A stretch of DNA of 64,000 nt from Strix aluco (taxonomy: Eukaryota > Chordata > Aves > Strigiformes > Strigidae): positions 82,303,748-82,367,747 of the forward strand of contig NC_133935.1 in the NCBI RefSeq assembly GCF_031877795.1, given 5' to 3'. A model generated the notes under the pieces. It was given only the letters and a program-made list of their open reading frames with translations. It was not told the origin of the DNA and did not search any database. Of the stretch, positions 40,101 to 51,486 are shown in pieces. The translations under genes and the position numbers were made by a program. Positions within the stretch are counted from its first letter, which is position 1; each line of letters opens with the position of its first letter.

Positions 40101-40165
40101 CAGCTTGCCCAAGGTCACGCTGTAGTTTTGTGAGAAAGCCAGGAAGTGAATCCAGTTGTTGTTTG
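40101..40165 (+). repeat. MIR-type SINE remnant
   Basis: 'cttgcccaaggtcacgctgt' and then 'gccaggaagtgaatccag' match the MIR core and 3' part ('cttgcccaaggtcacacagc' and 'gagccaggatttgaacccag'). Confidence 0.6.
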
Positions 40166-41074
40166 GGTTTTTCCTTCTTTTGTCCAGGGCTTTAAAATCT
40201 TTTTTTCCTGTTGTTTACATTTCAGAATTATCTAGCAAATGGCTTATAGGAATGTATTTAAATGTTATAGTGATGAATGGGACAGAAAGGTCTAGGACAT
40301 TTTTTTACCAGGATGTTGCTGTGGTAAATTTACTGTTTGGATTTACTAGTTTGGTAGCTGTGAGTGCTGAATAAATTGGTGTTGCATTTCAACCATCCAG
40401 TCCCTCATAAAGATTTCAGGCGGTCCATGGAAATATTCCTGGATTGGCTGCTTTGAATAAATGCTGACATGGCAAAAGACTAGAAGCTTACAGGAATATC
40501 CACAGACAGCAGACAAAAAGGACTGTTATCTTCAACAACTTCTATTTTACCATACTGAGTACATGGTAAATACTAAGTGTTTTTTCACAGGCAATGTAAA
40601 AGGATAAAAGTCTACTCTTGCCCCCAGACAAATGCTATGCCCCAACTCAAGCAGCAGAAGCTTCTGATTTCAGCGATTAAGACCAGTTTCCAAGCCCAGC
40701 TTTGGGGAGGAGACTGAACTGTAGTGGTGTCACTGTATTAAGTAGGTTATAGCAAGAATAATAGCAACAATAATAGTAAGTAATAATATTGATAATTGAT
40801 AATAACCTCGGGCTAGTGAATAAGGGGCTGATTGTCCTTGCATGAATATTCTTGATGATCCCAATGAAAAAGGGGTAAACTGAGTCAGTTTTTTAGTCCT
40901 CTGCATGGGTGCTCTGGAGAGCACCTCACTTTTCTCCTGCAGGACCATCTTTCAGAGAACCAAATTCTCTCATTACCCTGCTCTTTCATTTGTTAAGTCT
41001 CTTTCATTTCTTACAGATTTTGCATTAAAACCTGATGCTTTCCCCCACTCCAGTATTTATGGCAGTGCTAAGAG

Positions 41075-41134
41075 TTGTTAAAATGTATTAAAAGGTGTTT
41101 TGTATTGTTAAAATGTATTAAAAGGTATTTTGTA
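41075..41134. repeat. 30-base tandem duplication
   Basis: A 30-base unit beginning TTGTTAAAATGTATTAAAAG at 41075-41104 is repeated at 41105-41134 with one mismatch. A second small duplication of GATTTGTGTACTT follows directly. Confidence 0.9.
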
Positions 41135-43279
41135 GATTTGTGTACTTTCCAGATTTGTGTACTTATTTATAAGAATCTCAGAATTTATTTAAAAAAGAAA
41201 TTTAACCCCCAAGGAGGGAGATTAAAAAATAGAATATGAGTTCTGACTTCACACTAAGGACTTAGAAAAGCAAGAGAAAGTACACTAATTTTAAAATCTT
41301 CTTAAGCTAATCTAGTGAGGTCTTGAAAGATAAGGGAGACTAACTCAGAAGTATTCACTATGTCTATATTTATACAATATCCTAACACTCAGAATAGAGA
41401 TTTTATTATAGGATTAACTCCCTTAAACAACAGATGGTAAAGTTTTAATTGCATCAAGGGTTATTTTCATAAACAAGTACAAGAAACAAAATACTCAGCT
41501 AGACTGAAGAACACATCAGGAGAATGACTTCATGCGTTCATTTGCTTTCTCCTTCCCCCCATGTTCTATATACATTTTACTAATTCTTTACTGTTTCTTT
41601 CCAGAAACATCACTCAGTGTCTACACTGAGAATTTTGGGCCAGGAAGTGGAGAAGACCAGAGCTGGTATATATCATATTATCCTTGATGTTGACAGGGTA
41701 GAGTTGACAGGGAAAACATTGCTCATCTTTCCAATAATGATTTCATCCACTGTAATTGTTTATAGGAGGACAGGTCTGGAATAAAACCTGAGTGCCACTT
41801 TGGAAGACTTAACGCCTTCTCTTGTCATCAGCAGCTGAGGCAGCCTGAATGTCAACATTCTCTTATTGCAGTTAATTTGTCCTTAAAACCTCCTTCAGAA
41901 AGCAGATTGCGGTTGGAGCTTCCGCTCTCTTAGACATGACCCATTACATCAGACCGCACTGACATACGGCTCTAACCAGCCAAGCTGCGAACAGCCTCAG
42001 ACGTTGCCATCCGTACCTGTTCTGCCTTTCCAGGAGGTGACTTTCCTTCAGCAGAATCGGTGGATGAGATCCATGTCTATATCCACATTGAGTCCAACAG
42101 GTTAACTTGCACTGCTGTGAAAGTTAGTTTAAAGTTGGTTGTGTTTTGATCTAGGCTACAGGAATGTTTCTCATTTTCAGTTAACTTCACAATATTACAA
42201 GTTTTGGTTTCAGCAGGCTGAAAATACTGTCCTACCTAAGGAGGGAAAATTAAAGTCTCTTGTATTAAGTAACTATGAACAACAGTCACGAATCAAACCC
42301 GTGAATCTGGCTTAAATTTTAGTGGTACAAATTCAATTTGTTATTTTATCATCTGGTTTAGTTTTCATTTTTTTCTCTATAACAAACATAATCAATAAAA
42401 TCTACAATAACCCTGTGATGCTCCCATTATCACAACTCCAGGATACAAATATTTAAATTATTAACATTTTAGAAGTCATATAATGAAAAGTACTAGTTGG
42501 CCACATCAAAGTTTAATGAATGATTTTCCCCTTTCCAAATACACTATGGTATTAGGGGTACATTTCTACTATTTTCTTTTTATAAAAACTATGGGTTTGA
42601 CAAAAACAATTCCTAATATTGACAACAAGGAGCCAGGAGATGGTACATCATACAATACAGAGTGAGAAAGGTATAGCTTTAATGTTTTTTTTTCCCTCCT
42701 TTGCAAGTGTAAAACAGGATGGGGATGCGTTATTCAGTGGCTAAATTCAGAATTAGTATAATCAAGGTGCAATGCCAGTGAAATCAAGACAAATTAATCC
42801 TACTCATTGCAGTGTGAGATTTGTCCCATAGCTTTAGGTCTTCAGGGAAATTTAACTGTTTGTCTATTCCCCTTATTGCTTAGAAAAGGCACCCAGCATT
42901 TCCACAAGATTATTTAAATGTAGAATTATTAGAAAATTTTGCAGCTACAGAGATAGATGGGTTTTACATAAAATCTCTGCTCTTTGTAGCAACCCAGTGT
43001 GATACTGAGCAAGATAATGGTCAGAAAGAACATTGCCAGGCTCCTAATGAGAAACTGTTGACAGTAAAATTACCTCAACATTCATCAAAAAAGCCCATAA
43101 ATGTCAAGCATAGGGCCTTTGATGCAGTAGCTCATAATTCCTGTTCAGAAGCCTTTGCAGTCTTTTCAGGGCATTCAATCATCCTGCTTTTCTGCTGATT
43201 TTACTGCAAACTTTGTTGCTGAAGAAGTCCAAGGAGCAGGTGTCAGCATTGTGGATGCCACTGTTACAGTGCCATTGGT

Positions 43280-43360
43280 TCACCGTGAGACCTCAGGCAG
43301 AGCACATTTGGCCTCAATTTCCCCATCTGCAATACAGGAATGACAATATAGGAATTACCC
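43280..43360 (-). repeat. MIR-type SINE remnant
   Basis: The plus strand reads 'cctcaggcagagcacatt', 'cctcaatttccccatctgc', 'aatacaggaatgacaata', which is the reverse complement of the MIR core ('cctcagtttccccatctgta'). Confidence 0.75.
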
Positions 43361-46300
43361 AAAGGCAAATCTATGAAGGGCACAGTGTTGCCATCCAAAT
43401 GCTCAGAAATCATGAGCTCGATGGTAAAAGCTATGCTGCTGACTTTTGCCAATGACTTAGTCATGTATTTTTAATGTTAACTACGTCCAGTTTTTTGTGC
43501 CTTTGTAGTACACACTTTCAAGTTCTCTCCTCCACAGCTACAGGAGATTACTTTAAACCAACACATAACTAATTCCTACGCGGTCTGCTGAATTCTGGGT
43601 TGGGTGGACTTAAGAAAATGACAAGTTTATATAAAAGCTTATATAAAGTCCCATTCTATTCTTTGGCTCTGTGGAATGTGGAAGGTATAAATACATGAGT
43701 CCTGAGGACCTGAGTCCTCTGTTTAACTCTGTCTTCAGCATGTATCCCCTAAATGGTGTGGTGAGGCAGTTTGCTGCCTGGTCCATGAATTAAGAACAAC
43801 CTTGTGCTGAGTGTTACTGTAGCTACTGCTGCACCCTGGCTTGTTTGTTTGCCTTGTTCATGGGGGGAGACTGAAGTTACATCACAAGTGATGATATGAT
43901 CATATCCTCCAGATTTTGCGTATGTATCTTTTCTGGAATTTCCAGGTAAAGGCTCAAAGCCATTCTTCTAAGGCCTCCATGGACCCTGAGGTCAGTGGCT
44001 GGATAGCTCATCCCATTCATACTGGCAGTTCCTTGCATTTTCTTGACCAGTTTCCAGCCATTCCTGTGTATATGAATAGAAAACGTGTCCCTGTCTGTCA
44101 TTTGCAGTGATGAGCTGCATCCTAGAGGCTGTACACAGATGGAGTCGTACTTAGTTTACGGAGAAGGCTGAGTGTATGACACATGCTATTAGGGTCACTT
44201 GAAACTAGGCTAATTACCTGGCAGACATCGCTGCAGAGCAGATTCTTTAATAAAAATGAATGGGGTGACAAGGGATAGACTGCTTGCTATTTTGGGACAA
44301 ACTCTCTCCTCAGGCAGCAGATAGCCACAGCAGTAAGGCTTCCAATCTATCATTCGGTTTGCTTTTTCTTGGCTGTAGAACTTAATTAACAATTCTGGAA
44401 CCAGTCTGTTTCCCAGGAATAGCCTGTAAATCCGTTAAATTAAACACTAAAGGCAGATGTGGGCAAAAATAAAAATCCCACACAAGTCAGCAATGAAAAA
44501 CTATGTTGCTTTGTCAATCCACAGGGGCCAGTACAGGAATGTGCTAAAACCTTCTGAAGCTTTTCTGTCTAGTGGTTCAAGCAGGAGGGAAATGTTCCTG
44601 TGGATGCCACCATTTTTGGAACTGATGATTACTAATTACATAATTACTTTATTGCATGAAATAGTACAAATACTGTGAAAATGGAGTTAAAACATAAATA
44701 TTTTTTCTCTTCAAGATCTGAAAGTACAACAAAAACATTTGTCAGCTGTGAATTAGACTGAGAAAGACCACGAGCTTAGAAAAGCAGTGTTCTGAAGGAT
44801 CTGAACTCAGTCATCCAGTGCTTCCTCAACTTCCATGGATTTGAACTGTGAAGGAGCTCGAGGGATTGTGGTGTTTGATCTTTTACAGAGAAAGCCAAGG
44901 ATAAGGTAACGCTCCCACCCTCTGCCTATCAAATAAACAACCAGACCACCATTTTTGATAGTTAACTTCCCCTCCCATCACCATTTTGTCTTGCTAAAGG
45001 ATGCCTGTTCTTAACGTTACATAGCACTTCCATTAATGTCAGTCTGCTCACAGGGAATAATACTAAAGACACCTATATGTCTCTGTAATATTAGTGTCTT
45101 ATGAGGCCAGTCAAATTCAATGAATCCATGTGCAGGAATAAGATGACCAAAATTTGATTCCATTTGAGTGTAACTATTTCAAATGAAGCAATTATTCTTT
45201 AAGAATGCAAATTTTATTTTCTTCGGAAATTATAAGCAGGAATTAATGCCAAGCCTCGTTCTTGCGTAGATGACAATCAATTGCAGAAGGAGAATTTCTA
45301 AATATCTGAAAGAATGTGCTCATCCAAACTATCACTCATGTTTTAAGATGGCCAGTGAAACCATTTTATTACTGCAGTTAGTTGGAAAGAACACTATTCT
45401 GCAAAAATCAGATAATGTACTTATTTCTAAAAGCCTGGAACAAAAGAGCCAGTAGAGATTTGCTGAGTAGTTGCAAGATAGCCATTAAATATAAATATTT
45501 TTAAAAACAATTTACTCTTTCCTAATGCTTTTAGAGCAGCATGTGGGAACAGAGTCTAAGTGAAGCATCTTACTGCATTAAAAAGGACATGATGAAGGTT
45601 ATTGGGCTCCAGATTTAACCCTTCTATCTCTTAACTGCTCATAACAGTTCCTAACCTATATAAACTGTATGAGTTTATATAAAACTTATCCATCTTTCCT
45701 AGTGATTATTCAAATTTATATTTTTAAAAAAACTGTTCCAAATGCTGCATGTTTTTCACATTTCTATAGAAACAAACTATTTTTAATGGTGCGTTTAAGT
45801 TCAAGTTTCCATTCCTTAAATTAAAAATAGCAGCAGAACTGGAAATTGCTTTCTCTTCATCCTGAGTATGCATTGTAGATGGAAAAGAGAATTGCTTTGT
45901 GGGGCTGTATACGTAGAAATGATACAAGTATTTATATCACTGGTTTGAATGAAAATGTGTAGGCCAGTTAGAAAGAAAAAAGGCTGATTTTTGCTCAAAC
46001 TATCCAGGTCTTGCTCCAGTATAAGAAATAACAGAATTTAATTCTGCTACTCAGGCAGTGAAGTGTCATTCAACACCTTGATCCCAGTGGTGCACTTGAT
46101 AAGACTACAGTCCATTGCTACCTCGCGGGGGGCAGATTGGCTGAACCAGACCACTTCTCATAACGGGGCCAACGACAAGGCTGACACTACCAGCAACGTC
46201 CTTTGCAAGGTGGCTCTCGTGCTTAGGTCATTCTGCAGTAGACCTGCAGCAACTGCACTGCACAGCACTTGGCCTGGGCTTCCTCTAGCTCCATACAGCA

Positions 46301-46554
46301 CCTTCATGGCCCAAAGGCCCAAAGACAAAAGTGCTGACTTTTCATTGTGGCAGTTTTACAGTTCAAACAGGCAGGCCTGCCAGCGGGGTGGTTTTTAATA
46401 TGATGCTGAGGGTGCTCAGGAGAGTTAGACAAGGCCTGTGGGTATAGTATCAGGGCACTGTGAAGTGCTGAGTAAGCCTTGGCTCGTCCATACTGCCTAG
46501 GAGTAATTGATCCCTGGAGAGAACTGTCCCAGGACTTTACTGGGTATCTGTTTT
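43361..46554. other. intergenic, nothing recognised
   Basis: Mostly AT-rich and plain. The last part (about 46075-46545) is richer in GC, has 111 open codons on plus (46063-46398) and abuts the 5' edge of a CR1 copy, but resembles nothing I can name. Confidence 0.55.
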
Positions 46555-47061
46555 GTTCAGTTTTGGGCCCCTCACTACAAAAGGGACATTGAATTACTCG
46601 AGCGTGTCCAAAGAAGGGCAACGAAGCTGGTGCAGGGTCTGGAGCACATGTCGTACGAGGAGCGGCTGAGGGAACTGGGGGGTTTAGTCTGGAGAAGAGG
46701 AGGCTGAGGGGAGACCTCATCACCCTCTACAACTGCCTGAAAGGAGGTTGCAGAGAGATGAGTCTCTTTAACCAAGTAATAAGTGATAGGACAAAAGGGA
46801 ATGGCCTCAGGTTGCACCAGGGAAGGTTTAGACTAGATATTAGGAAGCATTTCTTTACAGAAGGGGTTGTTGGGCGTTGGAATGGGTTGCCCAGGGAGGT
46901 GGTGGAGTCCCCATCCCTGGAGGTGTTTAAGAGTCTGGTTGACATAGTGCTGAGGGATCTGGTGTAGTTGAGAACTGTCAGTGTGAGGTTAATGGTTGGA
47001 CTAGATGATCTTCAAGGTCTTTTCCAACCGAGATGATTCTGTGATTCTGCGATTCTACGAT
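46555..47061 (+). mobile_element. CR1 3' end, 5'-truncated copy
   Basis: It starts abruptly at 'gttcagttttgggcccctca', inside the conserved FWAPHYK region, and ends in 'attctgtgattctgcgattc'. It matches 31093-31583 with only a few percent differences by eye, including a 6-base indel near 46694. The 5' truncation is typical of CR1. Confidence 0.93.
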
Positions 47062-47379
47062 CTGATGACTCTAGAGGAGAACTGAGGAATGAACTAACAC
47101 TCATACAGACAGGGAACCAAGGATATGGGAGCAAACATACCTTAAAAAAATCCTTTTTGATTCATGATACTTCCACATTTGGAGTTTTAGTAGCTGTAGG
47201 TAGGATTCACCTGATCTAACTTAAGACATAAATCTGAGTTTAGGACTTTAGGCTACTTTTACTGCTAACAAAGAAAAAGGCCCAGTGATTCACCTGATCT
47301 TTCTTAGATGCCTATTTAAGGATGAAATGGATAAGCCTTCATGACTTGGCTATGTGGAACTTCAGAAAAAAATGTGTTT

Positions 47380-47508
47380 GCTGAGAGGTCATCCCATGTT
47401 GATCACCATGGATTGATACTGAGGCTGATATCATTCAGTATCATAATCAATAATACATCCTCAGCAAATCTGCAGATGATGCGAAACTGGGGGAATGGCT
47501 GACACACC
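47380..47508 (+). mobile_element. older CR1 copy, left part (interrupted)
   Basis: It contains 'ctcagcaaatctgcagatga' and 'gcgaaactgggggaatggct', the CR1 segment coding [15 protein letters not shown]. It stops at the 3' end of the inverted CR1 at 47509 and appears to resume at about 49750. Confidence 0.7.
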
Positions 47509-49750
47509 GAATCATAGAATCATAGAATCATTCAGGTTGGAAAAGACCCTTGGGATCATCGAGTCCAACCATCAGCCCTACTCTACAAAGTTCTCCCCTA
47601 CACCATATCCCCCAACATCTCATCTAAATGACCCTTAAACACATCCAGGGATGGTGACTCCACCACCTCCCTGGGCAGCCTATTCCACTGTCTGACCACT
47701 CTGTCTGGGAAAAATTTTTTCCTAATGTCCAGTCTAAACCTCCCCTGTTGCAGTTTAAAGCCGTTCCCCCTTGTTCTGTCACTAATCACCTGTGAGAAGA
47801 GACCAGCACCAACCTCTCTACAATGTCCTTTCAGGTAGGTGTAGAGAGTGATGAGGTCTCCCCTCAGCCTTCTCTTCCTCAAACTAAACAGTCCCAGCTC
47901 CTTCAATCGCTCCTCATAGGATCTGTTCTCCAGGCCCTTCCCCAGCTTCACTGCCCTCCTCTGCACTCGCTCCAGCACCTCGAGATCTCTCTCGTATTGA
48001 GGTGCCCAAAACTGGACACAATACTCCAGGTGTGGCCTCACCAGTGCAGAGTACAGGGGGACTATCACTTCCCTACTTCTGCTGGTCACACTATTTCGAA
48101 TACAAGCCAGGATGCCGTTGGCCTTCTTGGCCACCTGGGCACGCTGCCAGCTCATGTTCAGCTGTTTGTCAATTAGAATCCCCAGATCCTTCTCTTCCAG
48201 ACAGCTCTCCAGCCACACCTCCCCAAGCCTGTAGCCATGCATGGGGTTGTTGTGGCCCAGGTGCAGGACCTGGCACTTGGCCTTGTTGAAGCTCATCCCG
48301 TTGACGTTGGCCCACCGATCCAACCTATCCAAGTCCCTCTGTAGTGCCTCCCTATCTTCATGCAGATCGACACTCCTGCTTAACTTGGTGTCATCTGCGA
48401 ATTTGCTGATAAGGCACTCTATGTCCTTATCAAGATCATCAATAAAGATGTTGAACAGAAATGGTCCCAACACCGAGCCCTGAGGAACACCACTTGTGAC
48501 CGGCCGCCAGCTGGATTTAGCTCCATTGACCACCACTCTCTGGGACCGTCCATCCAGCCAGTGCTTGACCCAGCAGACCATTCGCTCATCCAGGCCATGG
48601 GCAGCCAGTTTTTCTATGAGAATCCTATGGGGAACTGTGTCAAATTCTTTTCGAAAATCCAGGTAGATAATATCCACAGCTTTTCCCTCATCCAATAGTC
48701 GGGTCATTTTGTCATAGAAGGAGATCAGGTTTGTCAGGCAGGACCCGCCTTTCATAAACCCATGCTGACTAGGTCTGATCCCCTGGTTGTCCATTATATG
48801 ACTTTTAATGGCACTCGAGATGACCTGCTCCATGACCTTCCCTGGCACCAAGGTCAGACTGACAGGTCTATAGTTTCCTGGATCGTCCTTTCTGCCTTTC
48901 TTGTAGATGGGTGTCGCATTTGCCACCCTCCAGACCAATGGGACCTCCCCAGTTAGCCATGATTTCAGGTAAATCATGGACAGCGGCTTGGTGAGCACAT
49001 CTGCCAACTCCCTCAGCACCCTTGGGTGTAACCCATCTGGTCCCACAGACTTGTGTGCATCCAAGTGGTGTAGCAGGTCTCTGACCACCTCAACTGTGCT
49101 GACCTCATTCTGCTTCCCCTCCCCATCTCCCAGCTCATGAGGCTGGGTGTCCAGTGAACAGCCAGTTCCACTGCGGAAGACTGAGGCAAAGTAGGCATTG
49201 AGCCCCTCAGCCTTTTCCTCATCCTTAGTTACCATGTTTCCTTCTGCATCCAATAAAGGAGGGAGATTTTCCCTAATCCTCCTTTTGCTGTTAATGAATT
49301 TATAGAAACTTTTTTTATTATCCTTAACAGCTGTAGCCAAGTTGAGCTCTAGCTGTGCTTTGGCTCTCCTAATGCTCTCCCTGCATAGCTTCACTACATC
49401 TTTATAGTCTTCATGAGAGACCTGGCCCCTCTTCCAAAGGCAATAGATTCTCCTTTTGTTCTTGAGATCCAGCCAAAGGTCCCTGTTTAGCCAGGCCGGT
49501 CTCCTTCCCCACCTGCTTATCTTTTGACATGCGGGAACAGCCTGCTCCTGTGCCCTCAAGACTTCTCTCTTGAAGTATGTCCAGCCTTCCTGGACTCCCA
49601 TATCCTTCAAGGCAGCCTCCCAAGGGATTTTGTTAATCAGTCTTTTGAACAGGTCAAAGTTTGCCCTCCGGAAGTCTAAGGTGGCAGTTTTACTAACCCC
49701 CTGGCCTGGCCTCAATCCAGAAGAACCATAATCTAAGGAGAAATGCAAGT
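47509..49750 (-). mobile_element. CR1 LINE, 5'-truncated, with largely open ORF2
   Basis: On the minus strand the copy runs from the end of the endonuclease/RT linker through reverse transcriptase and C-terminal domain to the stop codon at 47598, a 3' UTR of about 90 bases and the terminal GATTCTATGATTCTATGATT repeat. The 5' edge lies between about 49700 and 49765 and cannot be fixed by eye. The endonuclease domain is missing, so the copy cannot move by itself. Confidence 0.95.
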
Positions 49751-50054
49751 TTCTGCTAACCCCAAGCACCAGTACCTGACTGGGAGCTGAGCGGCAGAGC
49801 AGCTGTCCTGCTGAAACCAGGCTTACAGTGGATGCCCAACTGAATACGAGCCAACAGTGCACTCTCATCACAAATAAACAGAACGCACAGTGAGCAATAC
49901 TGACTGACTGAAAGTGGCCAGCAGATGGAGGGAATATTTTATTCTCCTCTGCCCAGCACTGGTGAGGCCATATTTGGAATACAGTCCAGTTTGGGCACAA
50001 CCAGTACAAAAGGGATGTGGAGAAACTGGAATTGGTCCACTGGAGGGCTACCAA
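47598..50054 (-). pseudogene. truncated CR1 ORF2 (reverse transcriptase), still open
   Basis: 818 codons without a stop. Roughly the first 100 (above about 49750) are antisense read-through of a neighbouring CR1 copy and do not belong to the protein, so the ORF's nominal start is not a real start. The true part begins near [14 protein letters not shown] and includes [21 protein letters not shown], the motif A region [30 protein letters not shown] (the two Asp at codons 554-555) and the C-terminal [20 protein letters not shown] block. It lacks the endonuclease. A likely dead copy that still has coding potential through the polymerase domain. Confidence 0.88.
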
Positions 50055-50455
50055 GCTGGTTACCTAGAGAACGTGACCCACAAGGAGAGTGGGGGAAGCT
50101 GGACTTGTTTGCTATGACACAGAGGAGTCTAAGTGCAGTCTAACTGTAGCCTGTGACTGCTTGAAGAGAGTTACAAAGATAATAGAGCTGAAGTTTTCTC
50201 AGTAATGTCAGATAATGTAACAAGGGGCAATGGCCAAAAAAATGCACCTTTGAGGCTCAGACTGAACATTAAGAAAAAATATTTCACCAGGAGGGTTGCA
50301 CAGCACCGTAACAGATTACCCAGAGGAGCAGCTGAATCTCTGTTGTTAGAGGTTGTCAAGACCGTAAATCCATGCCTGAACTGCTCCGGTGTCGGTAAAA
50401 GCCCAGCTTTGAGCACAAGGATGGACATTCCAACTAACACATCTCAGATTCTGTG
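49750..50455 (+). mobile_element. older CR1 copy, right part, with 3' end
   Basis: Resumes at 'accccaagcaccagtacctg' and contains 'ccaactgaatacgagccaac' (from 'gctgaacatgagccagcagtg'), 'cagcactggtgaggccatat', 'tttgggcacaaccagtacaa' and ends 'catctcagattctgtgat'. It is clearly more degraded than the inserted copy, with many indels. Confidence 0.8.
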
Positions 50456-51004
50456 ATAAACTGAAGATGTACAGCCTGAAAATTACAGCTGGGTCAACAC
50501 ACTGCCAGGTGAGAATCTCTGCTGAAGCCCACGGGCAGTGGCTTTCGCGGTGTACCCTTTGTGAAACTAAACACACCCAAGCCATGCTCAGCCTCACTGG
50601 AGTCAGCAACAAAATTCTCTAGAGCTGGGACAAGCGATTGAACTGATGGATTTGCTGAAGGAGACAAACTAGTAACACATACAGTTCATAAGCAGATCTA
50701 TTCATAAGGAGCAACAGACTACTGTTACAGGCTTTTGTCTGTAACATATGAACAGTATTGGAATCCATTATATGTACTACCATCATCTCTGGCATGTCTC
50801 CAAGCCTTTTACTTCTCTATTAATAACAATAAATGGAAATTCTCATCCAGAACTATGGAGACAGGTACTGAACAGGGTCATCTGAGCTCTTTCCCAGCCC
50901 CTGTGATTCCCCAAGTAACCTGGGATGTACTAAACTGATTTTTGCAGCACAGAGTTCCTTCTAAAACCACAGACTAAATTAATTGCTGAAAAAAACCATT
51001 TGGT
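50456..51004. other. flank between CR1 and the ECHDC3 3' end
   Basis: No gene or repeat recognised. The 88-codon minus-strand frame over 50346-50612 partly overlaps the CR1 end and is chance. Confidence 0.6.
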
Positions 51005-51020
51005 TTGATTTTTCTTAACA

Positions 51021-51048
51021 TTTATTCTGTACTTAGAATAAATTTATT
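51021..51048 (-). terminator. ECHDC3: two poly(A) signals of ECHDC3
   Basis: AATAAA occurs twice on the minus strand, at 51048-51043 and 51026-51021, about 110-135 bases after the stop codon. This gives a short 3' UTR ending around 51000-51030. Confidence 0.75.
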
Positions 51049-51156
51049 GTGTCTGGCATATGCAAGAAGAGAAATTTAACTTGCAGGAAGAACAAAAATA
51101 TAGTCCCCAAAGGCAACTGCGTGAAGAATCATAAAGCACAGCTAAGGAAACAAGAT

Positions 51157-51486
51157 TCATTTCTTCTCGTCCTGAGAGTGTGACCAGACAGGCTTACGCT
51201 TCTGAATGAAGGCTTCAATACCTTCCTGCCCATCTCTCAAAGTCAAATTGTCTACCATGACCTGAGTAGTCATTCTGTAAGCAGTATCGAGGTCCTGTGT
51301 CATCTGTCTGTAAAAGGTGGCTTTCCCCAATGCCAGGACAGATTTGCTGCTTTCACATATCTTGTGAGAGATTTTCATGGTCTCTTCTTCCAGCTTGTCT
51401 TCTGGTACCACCTTGCTGACAAGCCCGTGCATTAATGCTTCTTGGGCAGAAAGAGGTTCACCGGTGAAAAGCATCTCTAATGCCAC
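51157..51486 (-). CDS. ECHDC3: ECHDC3 exon 5, with stop codon
   Basis: Acceptor TTTTTCTTGTTCAG|GTGGCA, phase 0, coding residues 185-293 from [17 protein letters not shown] to the TGA at 51159-51157. It contains the helical C-terminal part typical of crotonases, with GKATFYRQM and the conserved [19 protein letters not shown] end. Confidence 0.97.
   Translation of the reverse strand: MALEMLFTGEPLSAQEALMHGLVSKVVPEDKLEEETMKISHKICESSKSVLALGKATFYRQMTQDLDTAYRMTTQVMVDNLTLRDGQEGIEAFIQKRKPVWSHSQDEKK

Noticed and set aside
46063-46398. 111-codon plus-strand frame
   Set aside because: No recognisable protein features; kept only as an unexplained block.
49751-50054. N-terminal 100 codons of the 818-codon minus-strand frame
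   Set aside because: They are the antisense of an older CR1 copy and have no similarity to the CR1 protein.
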